A stretch of DNA of 64,000 nucleotides from Bacillota bacterium. Lineage in GTDB: Bacteria; Bacillota; Bacilli; Paenibacillales; Paenibacillaceae. Positions 7,613 through 15,557 of this stretch are shown here, in pieces (within the stretch, counting starts at the first letter, position 1; each line of letters opens with the position of its first letter). The notes under the pieces were generated by a model. It was not told the origin of the DNA, made no database searches, and worked only from the letters and a program-made list of their open reading frames with translations. The DNA is taken from positions 92,678-156,677 of the forward strand of contig JAEWAQ010000029.1 of assembly GCA_023391635.1 (NCBI GenBank), in the 5' to 3' direction. The position numbers were made by a program, and so were the translations under genes.

Positions 7613-8563
7613 ATGCAATATCGCAGATTGGGCCATGCCGGTCTGAAAGTGAGCGAAATCAGCCTTGGAAGCTGGCTTACTTACGGGGGCTACGTAGGGA
7701 AGGAACTGGCCGTTCAGACGATCGACAAAGCTTACTCGCTGGGCGTCAATTTCTTCGACACGGCCAACGTGTACAGTCAGGGGGAAGCGGAGCGGATTCT
7801 GGGAGAAGCGTTGCGTCCCTATCCGCGATCTTCTTACGTGCTTGCGACCAAAGTCAGAGGCCCGATGGGCCGTCTGCCGAATGATCAGGGATTGTCCCGC
7901 AAGCATATCATGGAACAGTGCGAAGCTTCGCTTCGCAGACTGGGCGTCGAACATATCGACTTGTATTATTGTCACTATCCGGACCCGGATACGCCGATCG
8001 ACGAGACGATGCGGGCGATGGACGATCTCGTCCGGCAGGGCAAAATCTTGTACATGGGCATCAGCAACATGTCCGCGGACGGCATCGGCGAGGTTGTCCG
8101 TACCGTCCGGGAATACGGCTTGCATCCGGTCGTCGCGAACCAGCCGCTGTATCATATGTTCGCCCGCGACATCGAGCGGGAAGTGATCCCGTTGTCGCAG
8201 CAGCACGGCATCGGACAGGTCGTCTATTCGCCGCTTGCCCAAGGCGTGTTGACAGGCAAATACACATCGGTCGCAGAGGCGATTCCCGCCAGCCGATCCG
8301 CTGCCCCGGAAGGCAGCCAGGCGGTGCGTGCATGGCTGAGAGAGGACTTGCTGGCGATCGTGAATCGCCTGAAGGAAGTCTCCTCCGCGTTCGGCTTGCC
8401 GCTATCCGTCCTGGCGCTCGCGTGGACGCTTCGGCTTCCGGCGGTCTCCAGCGCGATTGTCGGCGCAAGCCGCCCGCAGCAGATCGAAGAGAATGTCAAA
8501 GCTTCCGGCATTGCGCTCAGTGACGAACAGTGGGAACGCGTGAACGCGATCTTGACCGGATAA
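7613..8563 (+). CDS. Aldo/keto reductase (YghZ / Kv-beta-like)
   Basis: This is a 316-residue NADPH-dependent reductase with a TIM barrel fold. The catalytic tetrad is visible: Asp and Tyr in DTANVYSQGEAE (about 48-55), Lys in LATKVRG (about 80) and His in YYCHYPDPDTP (about 121). The cofactor segment YSPLAQGVLTGKY (about 205-217) and the IVGASRPQQIEEN block near the C-terminus are typical of the branch that includes E. coli YghZ and potassium-channel beta subunits. It likely reduces aldehydes or methylglyoxal, but the substrate is not predictable. GGGGGA lies upstream; a nearby ATG at 7608 is out of frame. It is convergent with the YheC/D gene. Confidence 0.9.
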   Translation: MQYRRLGHAGLKVSEISLGSWLTYGGYVGKELAVQTIDKAYSLGVNFFDTANVYSQGEAERILGEALRPYPRSSYVLATKVRGPMGRLPNDQGLSRKHIMEQCEASLRRLGVEHIDLYYCHYPDPDTPIDETMRAMDDLVRQGKILYMGISNMSADGIGEVVRTVREYGLHPVVANQPLYHMFARDIEREVIPLSQQHGIGQVVYSPLAQGVLTGKYTSVAEAIPASRSAAPEGSQAVRAWLREDLLAIVNRLKEVSSAFGLPLSVLALAWTLRLPAVSSAIVGASRPQQIEENVKASGIALSDEQWERVNAILTG

Positions 8564-8589
8564 GCTTAGCGCATGTTCATAATTGAGTG

Positions 8590-9345
8590 TTACTTGCGTC
8601 TGCCATATTGCTTTGCATAACTCACGATGCGGCGATATAACGACTTATCCTTCATATCTTTCAGCGGATAAAATTGAGGTCTCGTATTCACTTCCAGAAT
8701 CCAGGGTCTGCGTGCCGCGTCCAAGGCGACATCCAGGCCGAGCTCCCGAAAACCCCGCAGATGTTGGTCGAAACATCCCCCGACGTCGGCGCCCATTTGC
8801 TTCAGCTTGAACTCCATTCTACTACACTGGTCTGCCGTATATCCGGCTCTCGACAGGGTAGGGCGGATGAAGCCGATTTTCCCGCCTTGGTTGTAATTCG
8901 TCGCCACGACGCCGGGCTTGCCGATCTTCGTGAACAGAGCGGTGCTGATCCACTTGCCTTTGTTCGTTTTCTGAACCATCACGCGGATGTCGAACGGCTT
9001 GCCGTTCGCAGCAGCCAGCTGGATGCCCTTTTGCAACAAATAGGGGCGAAGGCTGGCTTGTTTGTTCAATTGCCGAAACAAGGAGTCGATTGACGAATGG
9101 AAAGTGTTTTTGGAACGCGACCGTGCACGGAATCCTTGCGCTTGCTTGCGGATTCGAGTAATGTGGTTTCCGCCCGACCCGGTCGTCGGCTTGAAATAAA
9201 CGACGGAATAACGATTCAGCATGGCGGTCAGGTTGCGTTTGTTGAAAGGCTTCATGGGGGGGAGATAGGATTGCAAACGGGAGTGTTTCAGCAACCAGCC
9301 GTTTTTCGTCAGTTTGCTGCTGATTGATTTGCTCTTGTAGCTCAT
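8590..9345 (-). CDS. YheC/YheD-family ATP-grasp protein (spore coat associated)
   Basis: This is about 251 residues of the YheC/YheD family, ATP-grasp proteins associated with the Bacillus endospore coat. Visible features are the ATP-grasp Lys strand (VVYFKPTTGSGGNHITRI, about 45-62), PFDIRVMVQKTNKGKW in the centre and the metal-binding C-terminal block LDVALDAARRPWILEVNTRP. The start at 9345 (MSYKSKS) is preferred because GGAGG lies about eleven bases upstream; the frame stays open to 9426. The ligase reaction of this family is unknown. It is a single gene, convergent with the aldo/keto reductase. Confidence 0.82.
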   Translation of the reverse strand: MSYKSKSISSKLTKNGWLLKHSRLQSYLPPMKPFNKRNLTAMLNRYSVVYFKPTTGSGGNHITRIRKQAQGFRARSRSKNTFHSSIDSLFRQLNKQASLRPYLLQKGIQLAAANGKPFDIRVMVQKTNKGKWISTALFTKIGKPGVVATNYNQGGKIGFIRPTLSRAGYTADQCSRMEFKLKQMGADVGGCFDQHLRGFRELGLDVALDAARRPWILEVNTRPQFYPLKDMKDKSLYRRIVSYAKQYGRRK

Positions 9346-9491
9346 GTCGCCTAAGCGCCTCCATTTCCTATCGATCTTGTCCCGATAACGTATGCGCATC
9401 GCGGCGATCCCGGAACGGCACTGCATAAATTTGGGGTCCCGGGGAATGCTGCTGATAGAATCGAAAAGGAGAATCAGAAGGGGCTGGAACG

Positions 9492-9833
9492 GTGAAATTT
9501 GTGCTGAAATGGATCGTGAACGGCGTAATTGTCGTAGCTCTGTTGATGTATTATACGAACATCAACTTTCTCAATGCCTGCATAACGGCAACGGTGTTGA
9601 CTTTGGTTGCCTACTTCGTCGGAGATCAGTTGATTCTAAGGGCGACCAATAATACGATCGCCACCATTTGCGATTTCGTGCTTGCTTACGGGGTGCTTTG
9701 GATGGCTGCAGATTCCATGCGATTGGATCTCAGCACGGGCGAAATCCTGGTCATCTCCTTCGTGCTCGGCGTCGCGGAATGGGTGCTTCACCGGTACGTC
9801 TTCCAGCCGCGAATGGCGGCAAGAGCCGGCTGA
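9492..9833 (+). CDS. DUF2512 family membrane protein (YndM-like)
   Basis: This is a 113-residue protein with four hydrophobic segments spaced through the chain (WIVNGVIVVALLMYY, ACITATVLTLVAYFVGDQ, TICDFVLAYGVLWMAA, EILVISFVLGVAEWVLH). The VGDQLILRATNNT loop after the second segment is typical of DUF2512. Members occur in spore-forming bacteria and their function is unknown. Start is GTG 9492 after a weak GGGG site. A hairpin with a short T-tract follows at 9924-9948. The neighbouring genes include a spore-coat type protein, but nothing ties them functionally. Confidence 0.78.
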   Translation: MKFVLKWIVNGVIVVALLMYYTNINFLNACITATVLTLVAYFVGDQLILRATNNTIATICDFVLAYGVLWMAADSMRLDLSTGEILVISFVLGVAEWVLHRYVFQPRMAARAG

Positions 9834-9923
9834 CGGGGAACCTCCAAATTGTCGGAGTACGGCTGTTTTTAGGCTAAGGCTCAGGTGATTGCGCAGCGAG
9901 AGAGGATTTGGTTATGAATACGG

Positions 9924-9948
9924 GAAGCCGCTTGGGGCGGCTTCTTTG
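9924..9948 (+). terminator. Hairpin terminator
   Basis: GAAGCCGC (9924-9931) pairs with GCGGCTTC (9937-9944) across a tight loop, followed by TTTG. The T-tract is short. Confidence 0.55.
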
Positions 9949-9991
9949 GCATTGGGTTGGGTAGAGTGGAAGGTTGGGGTAGAACGGATGT

Positions 9992-10093
9992 GAGATACCC
10001 TGTGCGGTTGGGTAATTCGCCGGTTGGAGCACGGGCGAGCGAGAGATACCCGGTGTGGTTGGGTAATTCGCCGGTTGGAGCCCGTGCGGGTGT
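9992..10093. repeat. Two tandem copies of a 51-bp minisatellite
   Basis: Units at 9992-10042 and 10043-10093 share long blocks such as GGTTGGGTAATTCGCCGG and differ at about seven positions. The period of 51 is a multiple of three, and the minus strand reads a 17-residue repeat containing APTGELPN and TGYL. It sits just downstream of the six-gene operon on that strand. No promoter or ribosome binding site makes the frame convincing as a gene. Confidence 0.8.
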
Positions 10094-10104
10094 AACAGAA
10101 CGGT

Positions 10105-10971
10105 TTATTTCTTGCGCAATGCGTAGCGGATGAACCATTCGATCAGCCGCCAAGGGAGCAGCTTGCCCGCGAGGATCAGCGGCTTCGCGCCGCGCCCGAT
10201 CGGGTAGCGCAAGCGTGCCAGGCGGCGGCGTCCGGCCAGATTCACGACGAGATCGGCGACTTGCTGCGGGTCCGGCGAGGCGTCGGCGGTCTTGCGGGAA
10301 TAAGCAAGCACGGCGTTCATTGCGTCTCGGTGCGGGGAGTCGGGTTTGCCGTGGATGCCGGCGAAGCCTTTGCCCCAGATCGGTGTGCGGTAAGCGCCTG
10401 GCTCGACGAGCGCGACCCGGATGCCATGCGGCGATACCTCATGGCGCAGACTCTCGCTGAAGCCTTCGACCGCGAACTTGGAGGCGGCATACGCGCCGTA
10501 GCCGGGGAAGCCGAATCGGCCGCTGACGCTCCCGATCTGGATGATCGTGCCGCCGCCTTGTTGCTCTCGCATGTGCGGCAATACCGCCTGCGTCATGGCG
10601 ACGAGACCGATGAAGTTTGTTTCCATCTGCGCACGCCACGCCTCGAGGGGCACGTCATCGATGAATCCGCCGACGGCATAACCGGCATTGTTCACGAGCA
10701 CATCGATCCGTCCGTAGCGGTCCATCGCATGCCGTGCGGCCGCATCGATCTCGCTTGCTCGGGTAACGTCAAGCTGGACAATATCCAATCGGTCGCTTAC
10801 GCCGCTGCGTTCGGCAGCCTGAACGAGCTCCGACCGTCGCGCCGGATCGCGCATGCCAGCCACAACACGGTAACCGTGCCGTGCCAGCGATACCGCGATC
10901 AGCAAGCCGAATCCGCTGGATGTACCCGTGACAAGCGCGATGCGATTCGTTTGGCGTAATGTTTTCAACAT
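10105..10971 (-). CDS. Short-chain dehydrogenase/reductase, last gene of the KAS III operon
   Basis: This is a 288-residue classical SDR using NAD(P)H. The Rossmann motif TGTSSGFG (about residues 15-22), NNAG (about 93-96), the catalytic Ser in IGSVSGRFG, and YAASK (about 160-164) are all present. The C-terminal third has a Pro/Arg-rich extension and an amphipathic end (KLLPWRLIEWFIRYALRKK), as in SDRs that act on lipophilic or long-chain substrates. The start at 10971 has AAGGAGG upstream and overlaps the preceding gene by seven bases. As the terminal gene of the operon it probably performs a late carbonyl reduction or oxidation on the cluster product; this is inference. Confidence 0.85.
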   Translation of the reverse strand: MLKTLRQTNRIALVTGTSSGFGLLIAVSLARHGYRVVAGMRDPARRSELVQAAERSGVSDRLDIVQLDVTRASEIDAAARHAMDRYGRIDVLVNNAGYAVGGFIDDVPLEAWRAQMETNFIGLVAMTQAVLPHMREQQGGGTIIQIGSVSGRFGFPGYGAYAASKFAVEGFSESLRHEVSPHGIRVALVEPGAYRTPIWGKGFAGIHGKPDSPHRDAMNAVLAYSRKTADASPDPQQVADLVVNLAGRRRLARLRYPIGRGAKPLILAGKLLPWRLIEWFIRYALRKK

Positions 10972-12308
10972 GGTGGAGCAGCCTCCTTGTCGATCATGCG
11001 TTGTTCCACGCGGCGCAGCTTGCGTTCGCCGGGCGTGAACGTGTAAGGGGAGAAGCGAAGCAGCGGCTCCCGGCAAGCCAGCCGGGCGGATAGCGCCCGG
11101 ATCGCCTTACGCACGCGATGTTCCGCTTCCGGCCGCAGCTCGTCCGACGTGTCAAGCTCGATCGTCCATTCATCCATTGCCGTCTGGATTGCCCGATATT
11201 GCCGAATGGTATCCGATGCGCCGGCAACCGCTCTTGTCACGTAATCGGGATAGATGGCAACCGGCTGTGCAGCTTCAGGCTTCAGGGACGACGCGTAGAA
11301 GATGTCGTCGCAGCGGCCTTCGATCCGCTCGATCGCGGTGAACAATGAGCCGCACGGGCAAGGCTTTTCGCTTTCGACGAGCAGATCGTTCAGCCGGTAG
11401 CGGACGATCGGCTGCGCCAAGCGGCGAAAATCGGTGACGATCGGCAAGAAGGTCCGTGGTTTGTCCGCTATGTATTCCTTCTCAATATAGACGAGATCTT
11501 CATTCAGATGAAGCGTGCCGTGCGCGCATGTGCAGCCAAGGAAGCCTTCCGTGCATTGGTACACTTGATGGACGGCCTGCCCGAACGCTTGCTCGATAGA
11601 CGCTCGGTCGAGCGGGTCGAGCACTTCGGCGACGGAGATGATGCGGCGGGGCTTCGCGTTCAAGGCGCCTGTCCGAATCGCATCGGCGAGCGCGCGCAGC
11701 ACGGAGGGCGGAGCTGCGATCAAGTCCGGCCTGCCTTGCTGCAATTGCTTCACATGCTCCGCCATCGGGACGAGCAGGTCATGGAATGCAAACGAAATGC
11801 GCTTGCTTCTGACGGATTCGTACAAGTTGCTGTTAGCCCGCAGGAAGAACGAGATCCGCCATCGGCTTAGAAGGGAACCCGGCAGCATCCGGCCGAGCAT
11901 CGCCCCGGCCCAATCCGCTTGTTCATTAGCGCTGACGAGGAACAAGCCGCGATTGCCGGAGGTGCCGGACGATAAGCCGATCGTCATCCCGCCGAGCGTC
12001 GGCTTGAATTGCCGCGAAGCTTCCGCCGCGTCCGCAACCGCGAACGCCTCTTCTTTGCGAATGCCTGCCGTGTTCAACCGATCGAAATGGGCCATCATGA
12101 CCGACTTGTCGATTGACGGAAACGACCGCCATTCAGCGCCAGGGATCGTCTCCCACCAATCCCGATAGAAGGGGGAGCGCCTTCGCACAGCTGCAATATG
12201 ACGTATGACTTCGCGCTCCCGCCAGCGATCGAACGAGGCTCGGCCCGACCAACGGCTGCGTCTCTTGGCAAGCATGTATTGTCTCAGGAACAGAGCAACG
12301 TTGATCAT
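10965..12308 (-). CDS. Adenylate-forming enzyme related to F390 synthetase / PaaK
   Basis: This is a 447-residue AMP-forming ligase of the phenylacetate-CoA ligase/coenzyme F390 synthetase group. The phosphate-binding loop GLSSGTSGNRG lies at about residue 110, the YQCTEGF motif at about 250, and the VRYRLNDLLVESEKPCPCGS segment near 325 corresponds to the hinge motif. A C-terminal domain of about 90 residues follows. F420 is not made by this type of organism, so the name F390 synthetase is only a homology label; it more likely activates a carboxylic acid of the cluster. ATG 12308 overlaps the upstream stop (ATGA) and has GGGAGG nine bases before it. Confidence 0.83.
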   Translation of the reverse strand: MINVALFLRQYMLAKRRSRWSGRASFDRWREREVIRHIAAVRRRSPFYRDWWETIPGAEWRSFPSIDKSVMMAHFDRLNTAGIRKEEAFAVADAAEASRQFKPTLGGMTIGLSSGTSGNRGLFLVSANEQADWAGAMLGRMLPGSLLSRWRISFFLRANSNLYESVRSKRISFAFHDLLVPMAEHVKQLQQGRPDLIAAPPSVLRALADAIRTGALNAKPRRIISVAEVLDPLDRASIEQAFGQAVHQVYQCTEGFLGCTCAHGTLHLNEDLVYIEKEYIADKPRTFLPIVTDFRRLAQPIVRYRLNDLLVESEKPCPCGSLFTAIERIEGRCDDIFYASSLKPEAAQPVAIYPDYVTRAVAGASDTIRQYRAIQTAMDEWTIELDTSDELRPEAEHRVRKAIRALSARLACREPLLRFSPYTFTPGERKLRRVEQRMIDKEAAPPC

Positions 12309-13171
12309 AAATGGCGTACCTCCCGGCTGTCGACGTCGAACCATTCCCGGCAATGACTCGGCACGATAACGAGCGTCGGGTCCGCCGCCTGCAGCCGGCG
12401 CAGGCGCTTGAAGCTCTCGCGATAGGCTGCACGGTCATGCATGACGATTCCCGCGACCGGGTGCGGGAGCCGGTTGTCGCGCAGCGCCCGGCTCGACCAG
12501 GCGGCATCCGCGCAGAGCAAGCAGCGGGTGCCGCGGTCCGTCGTCAGCAAGAGGCCGATCTGTCCGGCGGCGTGTCCGGGCAGGGAGATCGCCAGCAGGC
12601 TGCCATCTCCCAGCAGATCGTAACCGCCGGGCAAGGGGGCGTCCTTCGGGAAAGGCACCCATGCTGCCGCTGTTTCGATCGGCACACCCCGCGCAGCGAA
12701 GTCGTCAGGCAGCAAGCCGCGCAGGAAGCCGGACCGCGTCGCGCGCAAAGGGCCGAGTGAGCGGACCGCGTCATAGGCTTCCTGAGGGTAGAGGATGCGG
12801 GCTGCGGGAAAGTCCTGCAGCCCCCCGATATGATCGGCATGGAAATGGGACAGGATGACGCACCCGACGTTATCCGCGGCTACGCCAAGCCGGGCCAGCT
12901 GCCGGACGGCGGCATGCTCTTCGCGATAGACGACAGGGGTGATCTTGCGGTACAAGGCGTAAGGCATCGCTTCCGTCTGCTCCGCGAACCGGGACGAGTA
13001 GCCGGCATCGAACAGCATCCAGCCGCGAGACGGATGGCGAATGCACGCGAAGCCGGCCGGGTAGGGGGCAGAGCGCAGCGATCCGCCCCGGATCGTCACG
13101 AATTCGGGGTGCAGGCAGTGGCCGGCGGATAGCAACTGCAATTGCACACGAGTGCCCAGCGGTATCGTCAT
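12305..13171 (-). CDS. MBL-fold hydrolase, N-acyl homoserine lactonase-like
   Basis: This is a 288-residue zinc hydrolase of the metallo-beta-lactamase fold. The HxHxDH signature is SHFHADHIGG, the next metal ligands lie in LPGHAAGQIG and LLCADAAWS, and the last His in VPSHC. The layout resembles AiiA-type lactonases, so a lactone, thioester or ester of the pathway is a reasonable substrate. ATG 13171 with GGAGGAC seven bases before it is the best start. A duplicated upstream segment supplies a second in-frame start at 13240, which would add 23 residues. It ends with an ATGA overlap onto the adenylation gene. Confidence 0.82.
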   Translation of the reverse strand: MTIPLGTRVQLQLLSAGHCLHPEFVTIRGGSLRSAPYPAGFACIRHPSRGWMLFDAGYSSRFAEQTEAMPYALYRKITPVVYREEHAAVRQLARLGVAADNVGCVILSHFHADHIGGLQDFPAARILYPQEAYDAVRSLGPLRATRSGFLRGLLPDDFAARGVPIETAAAWVPFPKDAPLPGGYDLLGDGSLLAISLPGHAAGQIGLLLTTDRGTRCLLCADAAWSSRALRDNRLPHPVAGIVMHDRAAYRESFKRLRRLQAADPTLVIVPSHCREWFDVDSREVRHL

Positions 13172-13297
13172 CTGCTTGTCCTCCCCCACCAAACCGCGAG
13201 TTGCTGCAGTCCATCGCTGACAGGAACGTCGGATCGTCATCTGTTTGTCCTCCACCAATCTGCGAATTGCCGCAGCCCGCCGCTGACGGGGACGCGG
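13166..13297 (-). repeat. Imperfect ~66-bp tandem duplication covering a stop/start junction
   Basis: Copy at 13235-13297 contains the true end of the reductase gene (codes FADWWRTNR and stop), a GGAGGAC site and an ATG. Copy at 13166-13231 repeats the same parts with a three-base insertion and several substitutions. It therefore holds a decayed reductase tail plus a second GGAGGAC-ATG. The two ATGs are 69 bases apart and in frame. Confidence 0.7.
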
Positions 13298-14274
13298 GGC
13301 GCATAGCCGAGGCCGCTGCGGGCTTGCGCGATGTCGAAAGTTTGGCTGTACGCGAGCAGTCCTGCGGTGAAGCGGGTGAACGGCGGTTCCGGGCCGAGGA
13401 AGGGGAGCGCGCGATAGGCGATCTCCATCGCGGAACCGGCGGCCAGCGCCGCCCGCAGGGGGACGTTTCTTGTCCGGAGCGGCAATCCGAGCAACCCGAA
13501 CAAATGCTCCAGTGCATCGATTAGCCGGACCGGCTCGCCTCCGGATATATTGAAAACGGCAATCGCGCCGTCGCCTCCGTGCCCGTCAACTCGGCTGCCG
13601 GGCAAGCCGTTGTCCAGTGCGCGGCAAGCAAGCACGATTGCATCGACGGCATCCTCGATATATGTCAAATCAAGCAGCGCTTCCCCTCCGCCGACAAGCG
13701 GGATGCCGCGCTGTTCGTTCACTCGCAGGAGGCGGGGAAACAGCGTTCGGTCTCCCGGGCCGAAGATGGCCCGCGGCCGTAGGATGACGGCGCTCAGTCC
13801 TTGCGATCCCGCTTCCGAGACGAGTTGCTCGGCGATACGCTTCGTCGCTGCGTACGCATTGGCCGGCTTGGCTGCGAGGGGCGAACGCTCGGTCAGATCG
13901 AGCCGATTGGAGTAATCGAAGTAGACGCTTGGCGTCGAGATATGCACGAGCTTGCGAACGTCATGGCGCATACAACCCGCGATAACGTTAGCTGTTCCCG
14001 TCACGTTCGCATCGTGAAAGTCCCGATATCGACCCCAGGGCGACGATAGTGCCGCACAATGGATGACGTAATCCTGGCCCGCGCAAGCATCCGCGATCGC
14101 GTCCGCTCGCCGCAAATCTGCCTGGCGGAAGGAGATGCCCTGTGCGGCCAACGCCCGCCCGGCTTCCGGGCTGCGCCCGATCCCCGTTACTTCCCAGCCT
14201 AGCTCGCGAGCCAGACGAACAGCCGCCGCCTGTCCGAGAAATCCGGTTGCTCCGGTCACCAGCGCTCTGGTCAA
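13237..14274 (-). CDS. NAD(P)-dependent 3beta-HSD-type reductase (OleD-like)
   Basis: This is a 345-residue extended SDR. The Rossmann motif GATGFLGQ is at residues 8-15 and the active-site YAATK at about 140. The block HCAALSSPWGRYRDFHDANVTG is typical of the 3beta-hydroxysteroid dehydrogenase branch, which includes OleD, the 2-alkyl-3-ketoalkanoate reductase. The initiator must be TTG 14274, since an in-frame stop lies two codons upstream. It overlaps the previous stop as TTGA. In context it would reduce a beta-keto product of the KAS III enzyme; this follows from the OleA/OleD analogy and is not proven. Confidence 0.83.
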   Translation of the reverse strand: MTRALVTGATGFLGQAAAVRLARELGWEVTGIGRSPEAGRALAAQGISFRQADLRRADAIADACAGQDYVIHCAALSSPWGRYRDFHDANVTGTANVIAGCMRHDVRKLVHISTPSVYFDYSNRLDLTERSPLAAKPANAYAATKRIAEQLVSEAGSQGLSAVILRPRAIFGPGDRTLFPRLLRVNEQRGIPLVGGGEALLDLTYIEDAVDAIVLACRALDNGLPGSRVDGHGGDGAIAVFNISGGEPVRLIDALEHLFGLLGLPLRTRNVPLRAALAAGSAMEIAYRALPFLGPEPPFTRFTAGLLAYSQTFDIAQARSGLGYAPRVPVSGGLRQFADWWRTNR

Positions 14275-15557
14275 CGTTCACCATTCCATTCTATATCGGA
14301 TGTCAAAGCTTCCGGAAGCGGCAGGCCATGCTTCCTGGCGGTCCAGAGCGCCCATCCCAACAGACGGAATTGCTCGACTGACGGCCGAGCATCGCCTCTT
14401 CGGTAGACGGCATCCCGGCTGTCTCGGCAAGCACGCATCCATTCGCGTACGCGCCGTTGTCGGCACGCTTGCGTGAATCCGTAGGTGAACATGACCGCAG
14501 ACACCATGGCTCCTGAACCGGCCGCTTCAGTTGGCGACGCGACGTTACCCAAGCGCAGCCATGCATCGGGATACAAGATCGCTTCCGCCAGCCGGTCGCC
14601 GGGCCCGAACAGGTGAATGCCGCTCGTCGCCCGGGGATTGCATTCCAGCGGCAGGACGCTGCCGTCCGAATCGACTATGAAATCGAAGGCGATCTGGCCG
14701 GTGAAGCCCGTATGCCGCACGAAGCGCCGCACCCAATCCAGCAGCGGGGGATGGCTTGCCGCTGCATAGTGGATGCTGGCGCCCAGTCCCGCCCGGAATC
14801 GACTGCGATAGGCGGCATATGCAGTCAACTCGCCGCCATGCGCGACGCCGTACGTGCACCATTCGTCTCCGCGGAGCAGTACCTGCGCGACCCAGGGCCG
14901 CTCAGGCGATATACCGCTAGCCGCCAGCTTGCACATGACCGTATGATCACCGCGGGAAGCGGACAGTGAATCGGTCCGATCATTGCGTTGTTTCCGGCCG
15001 CCGTCTTCCAGCCGTCGGTCGATCTTGATCACGCGGGATGCGAATCGCGAATAGGCGGGCTTCAGCACGATTCCGTCACGATAACGATCGTCCTTCAGCA
15101 GCGGCAGCCAGCCGTCGGGGGCTTCGAACAGCTCGGTGGCGGGCACCGGCAGACCGGCCTGTTCCGCGAGGTGGATGAAATTTCCCTTATGATGCAGGGA
15201 CTCGAGTTCGTCGAGACTTGGCGCGAATATCCGGCAGGCACCGAGCAGCTGTTGATGCTCTCTGGCGATATGGAAGATTTCTTCGCAGGTCGGAATCAGC
15301 AAGTCGATGCCGTTGTCCAGCGCAATGGCGCGGAGCGCCACAGCGAAGCCTGCCGGATCGCGGGCTGGCGCCGGCACGCGGAAGCAGCGTTCGATGCAGC
15401 GGGATACCCGGCACAAGTGGTAAGGGATACTCTCCGCCGCATACACCGTATGTCCGGCCGCATGGAAAAGCCGGGCCAGCTCCAGCGCGACGGCGGATCT
15501 TCCCCCGGTAAGCAAAATCCTAGCGGGACGATGATGTATTTCCGTTTCAATAAACAA
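14271..15557 (-). CDS. ATP-grasp ligase-like protein
   Basis: This protein has about 428 residues. The N-terminus is a Rossmann-like pre-ATP-grasp domain (RILLTGGRSAVALELARLFH). The central part has the ATP-binding strand GIVLKPAYSRFASRV at about 165. The C-terminal catalytic core carries GQIAFDFIVDSDGSVLPLECNPRA, with the metal-binding Glu and Asn. Such enzymes join a carboxylate to an amine or other nucleophile. The long basic C-terminal tail (about 345-428) is unusual. The start is TTG 15557 preceded by a run of six Gs, overlapping the KAS III end by 11 bases. No better start is in frame. Confidence 0.8.
   Translation of the reverse strand: MFIETEIHHRPARILLTGGRSAVALELARLFHAAGHTVYAAESIPYHLCRVSRCIERCFRVPAPARDPAGFAVALRAIALDNGIDLLIPTCEEIFHIAREHQQLLGACRIFAPSLDELESLHHKGNFIHLAEQAGLPVPATELFEAPDGWLPLLKDDRYRDGIVLKPAYSRFASRVIKIDRRLEDGGRKQRNDRTDSLSASRGDHTVMCKLAASGISPERPWVAQVLLRGDEWCTYGVAHGGELTAYAAYRSRFRAGLGASIHYAAASHPPLLDWVRRFVRHTGFTGQIAFDFIVDSDGSVLPLECNPRATSGIHLFGPGDRLAEAILYPDAWLRLGNVASPTEAAGSGAMVSAVMFTYGFTQACRQRRVREWMRACRDSRDAVYRRGDARPSVEQFRLLGWALWTARKHGLPLPEALTSDIEWNGER

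Noticed and set aside
9881..10153. 90-codon minus frame containing the 51-bp repeat
   Set aside because: It overlaps the SDR end, has no start signal, and its protein-like look comes from the repeat; kept as a repeat only.
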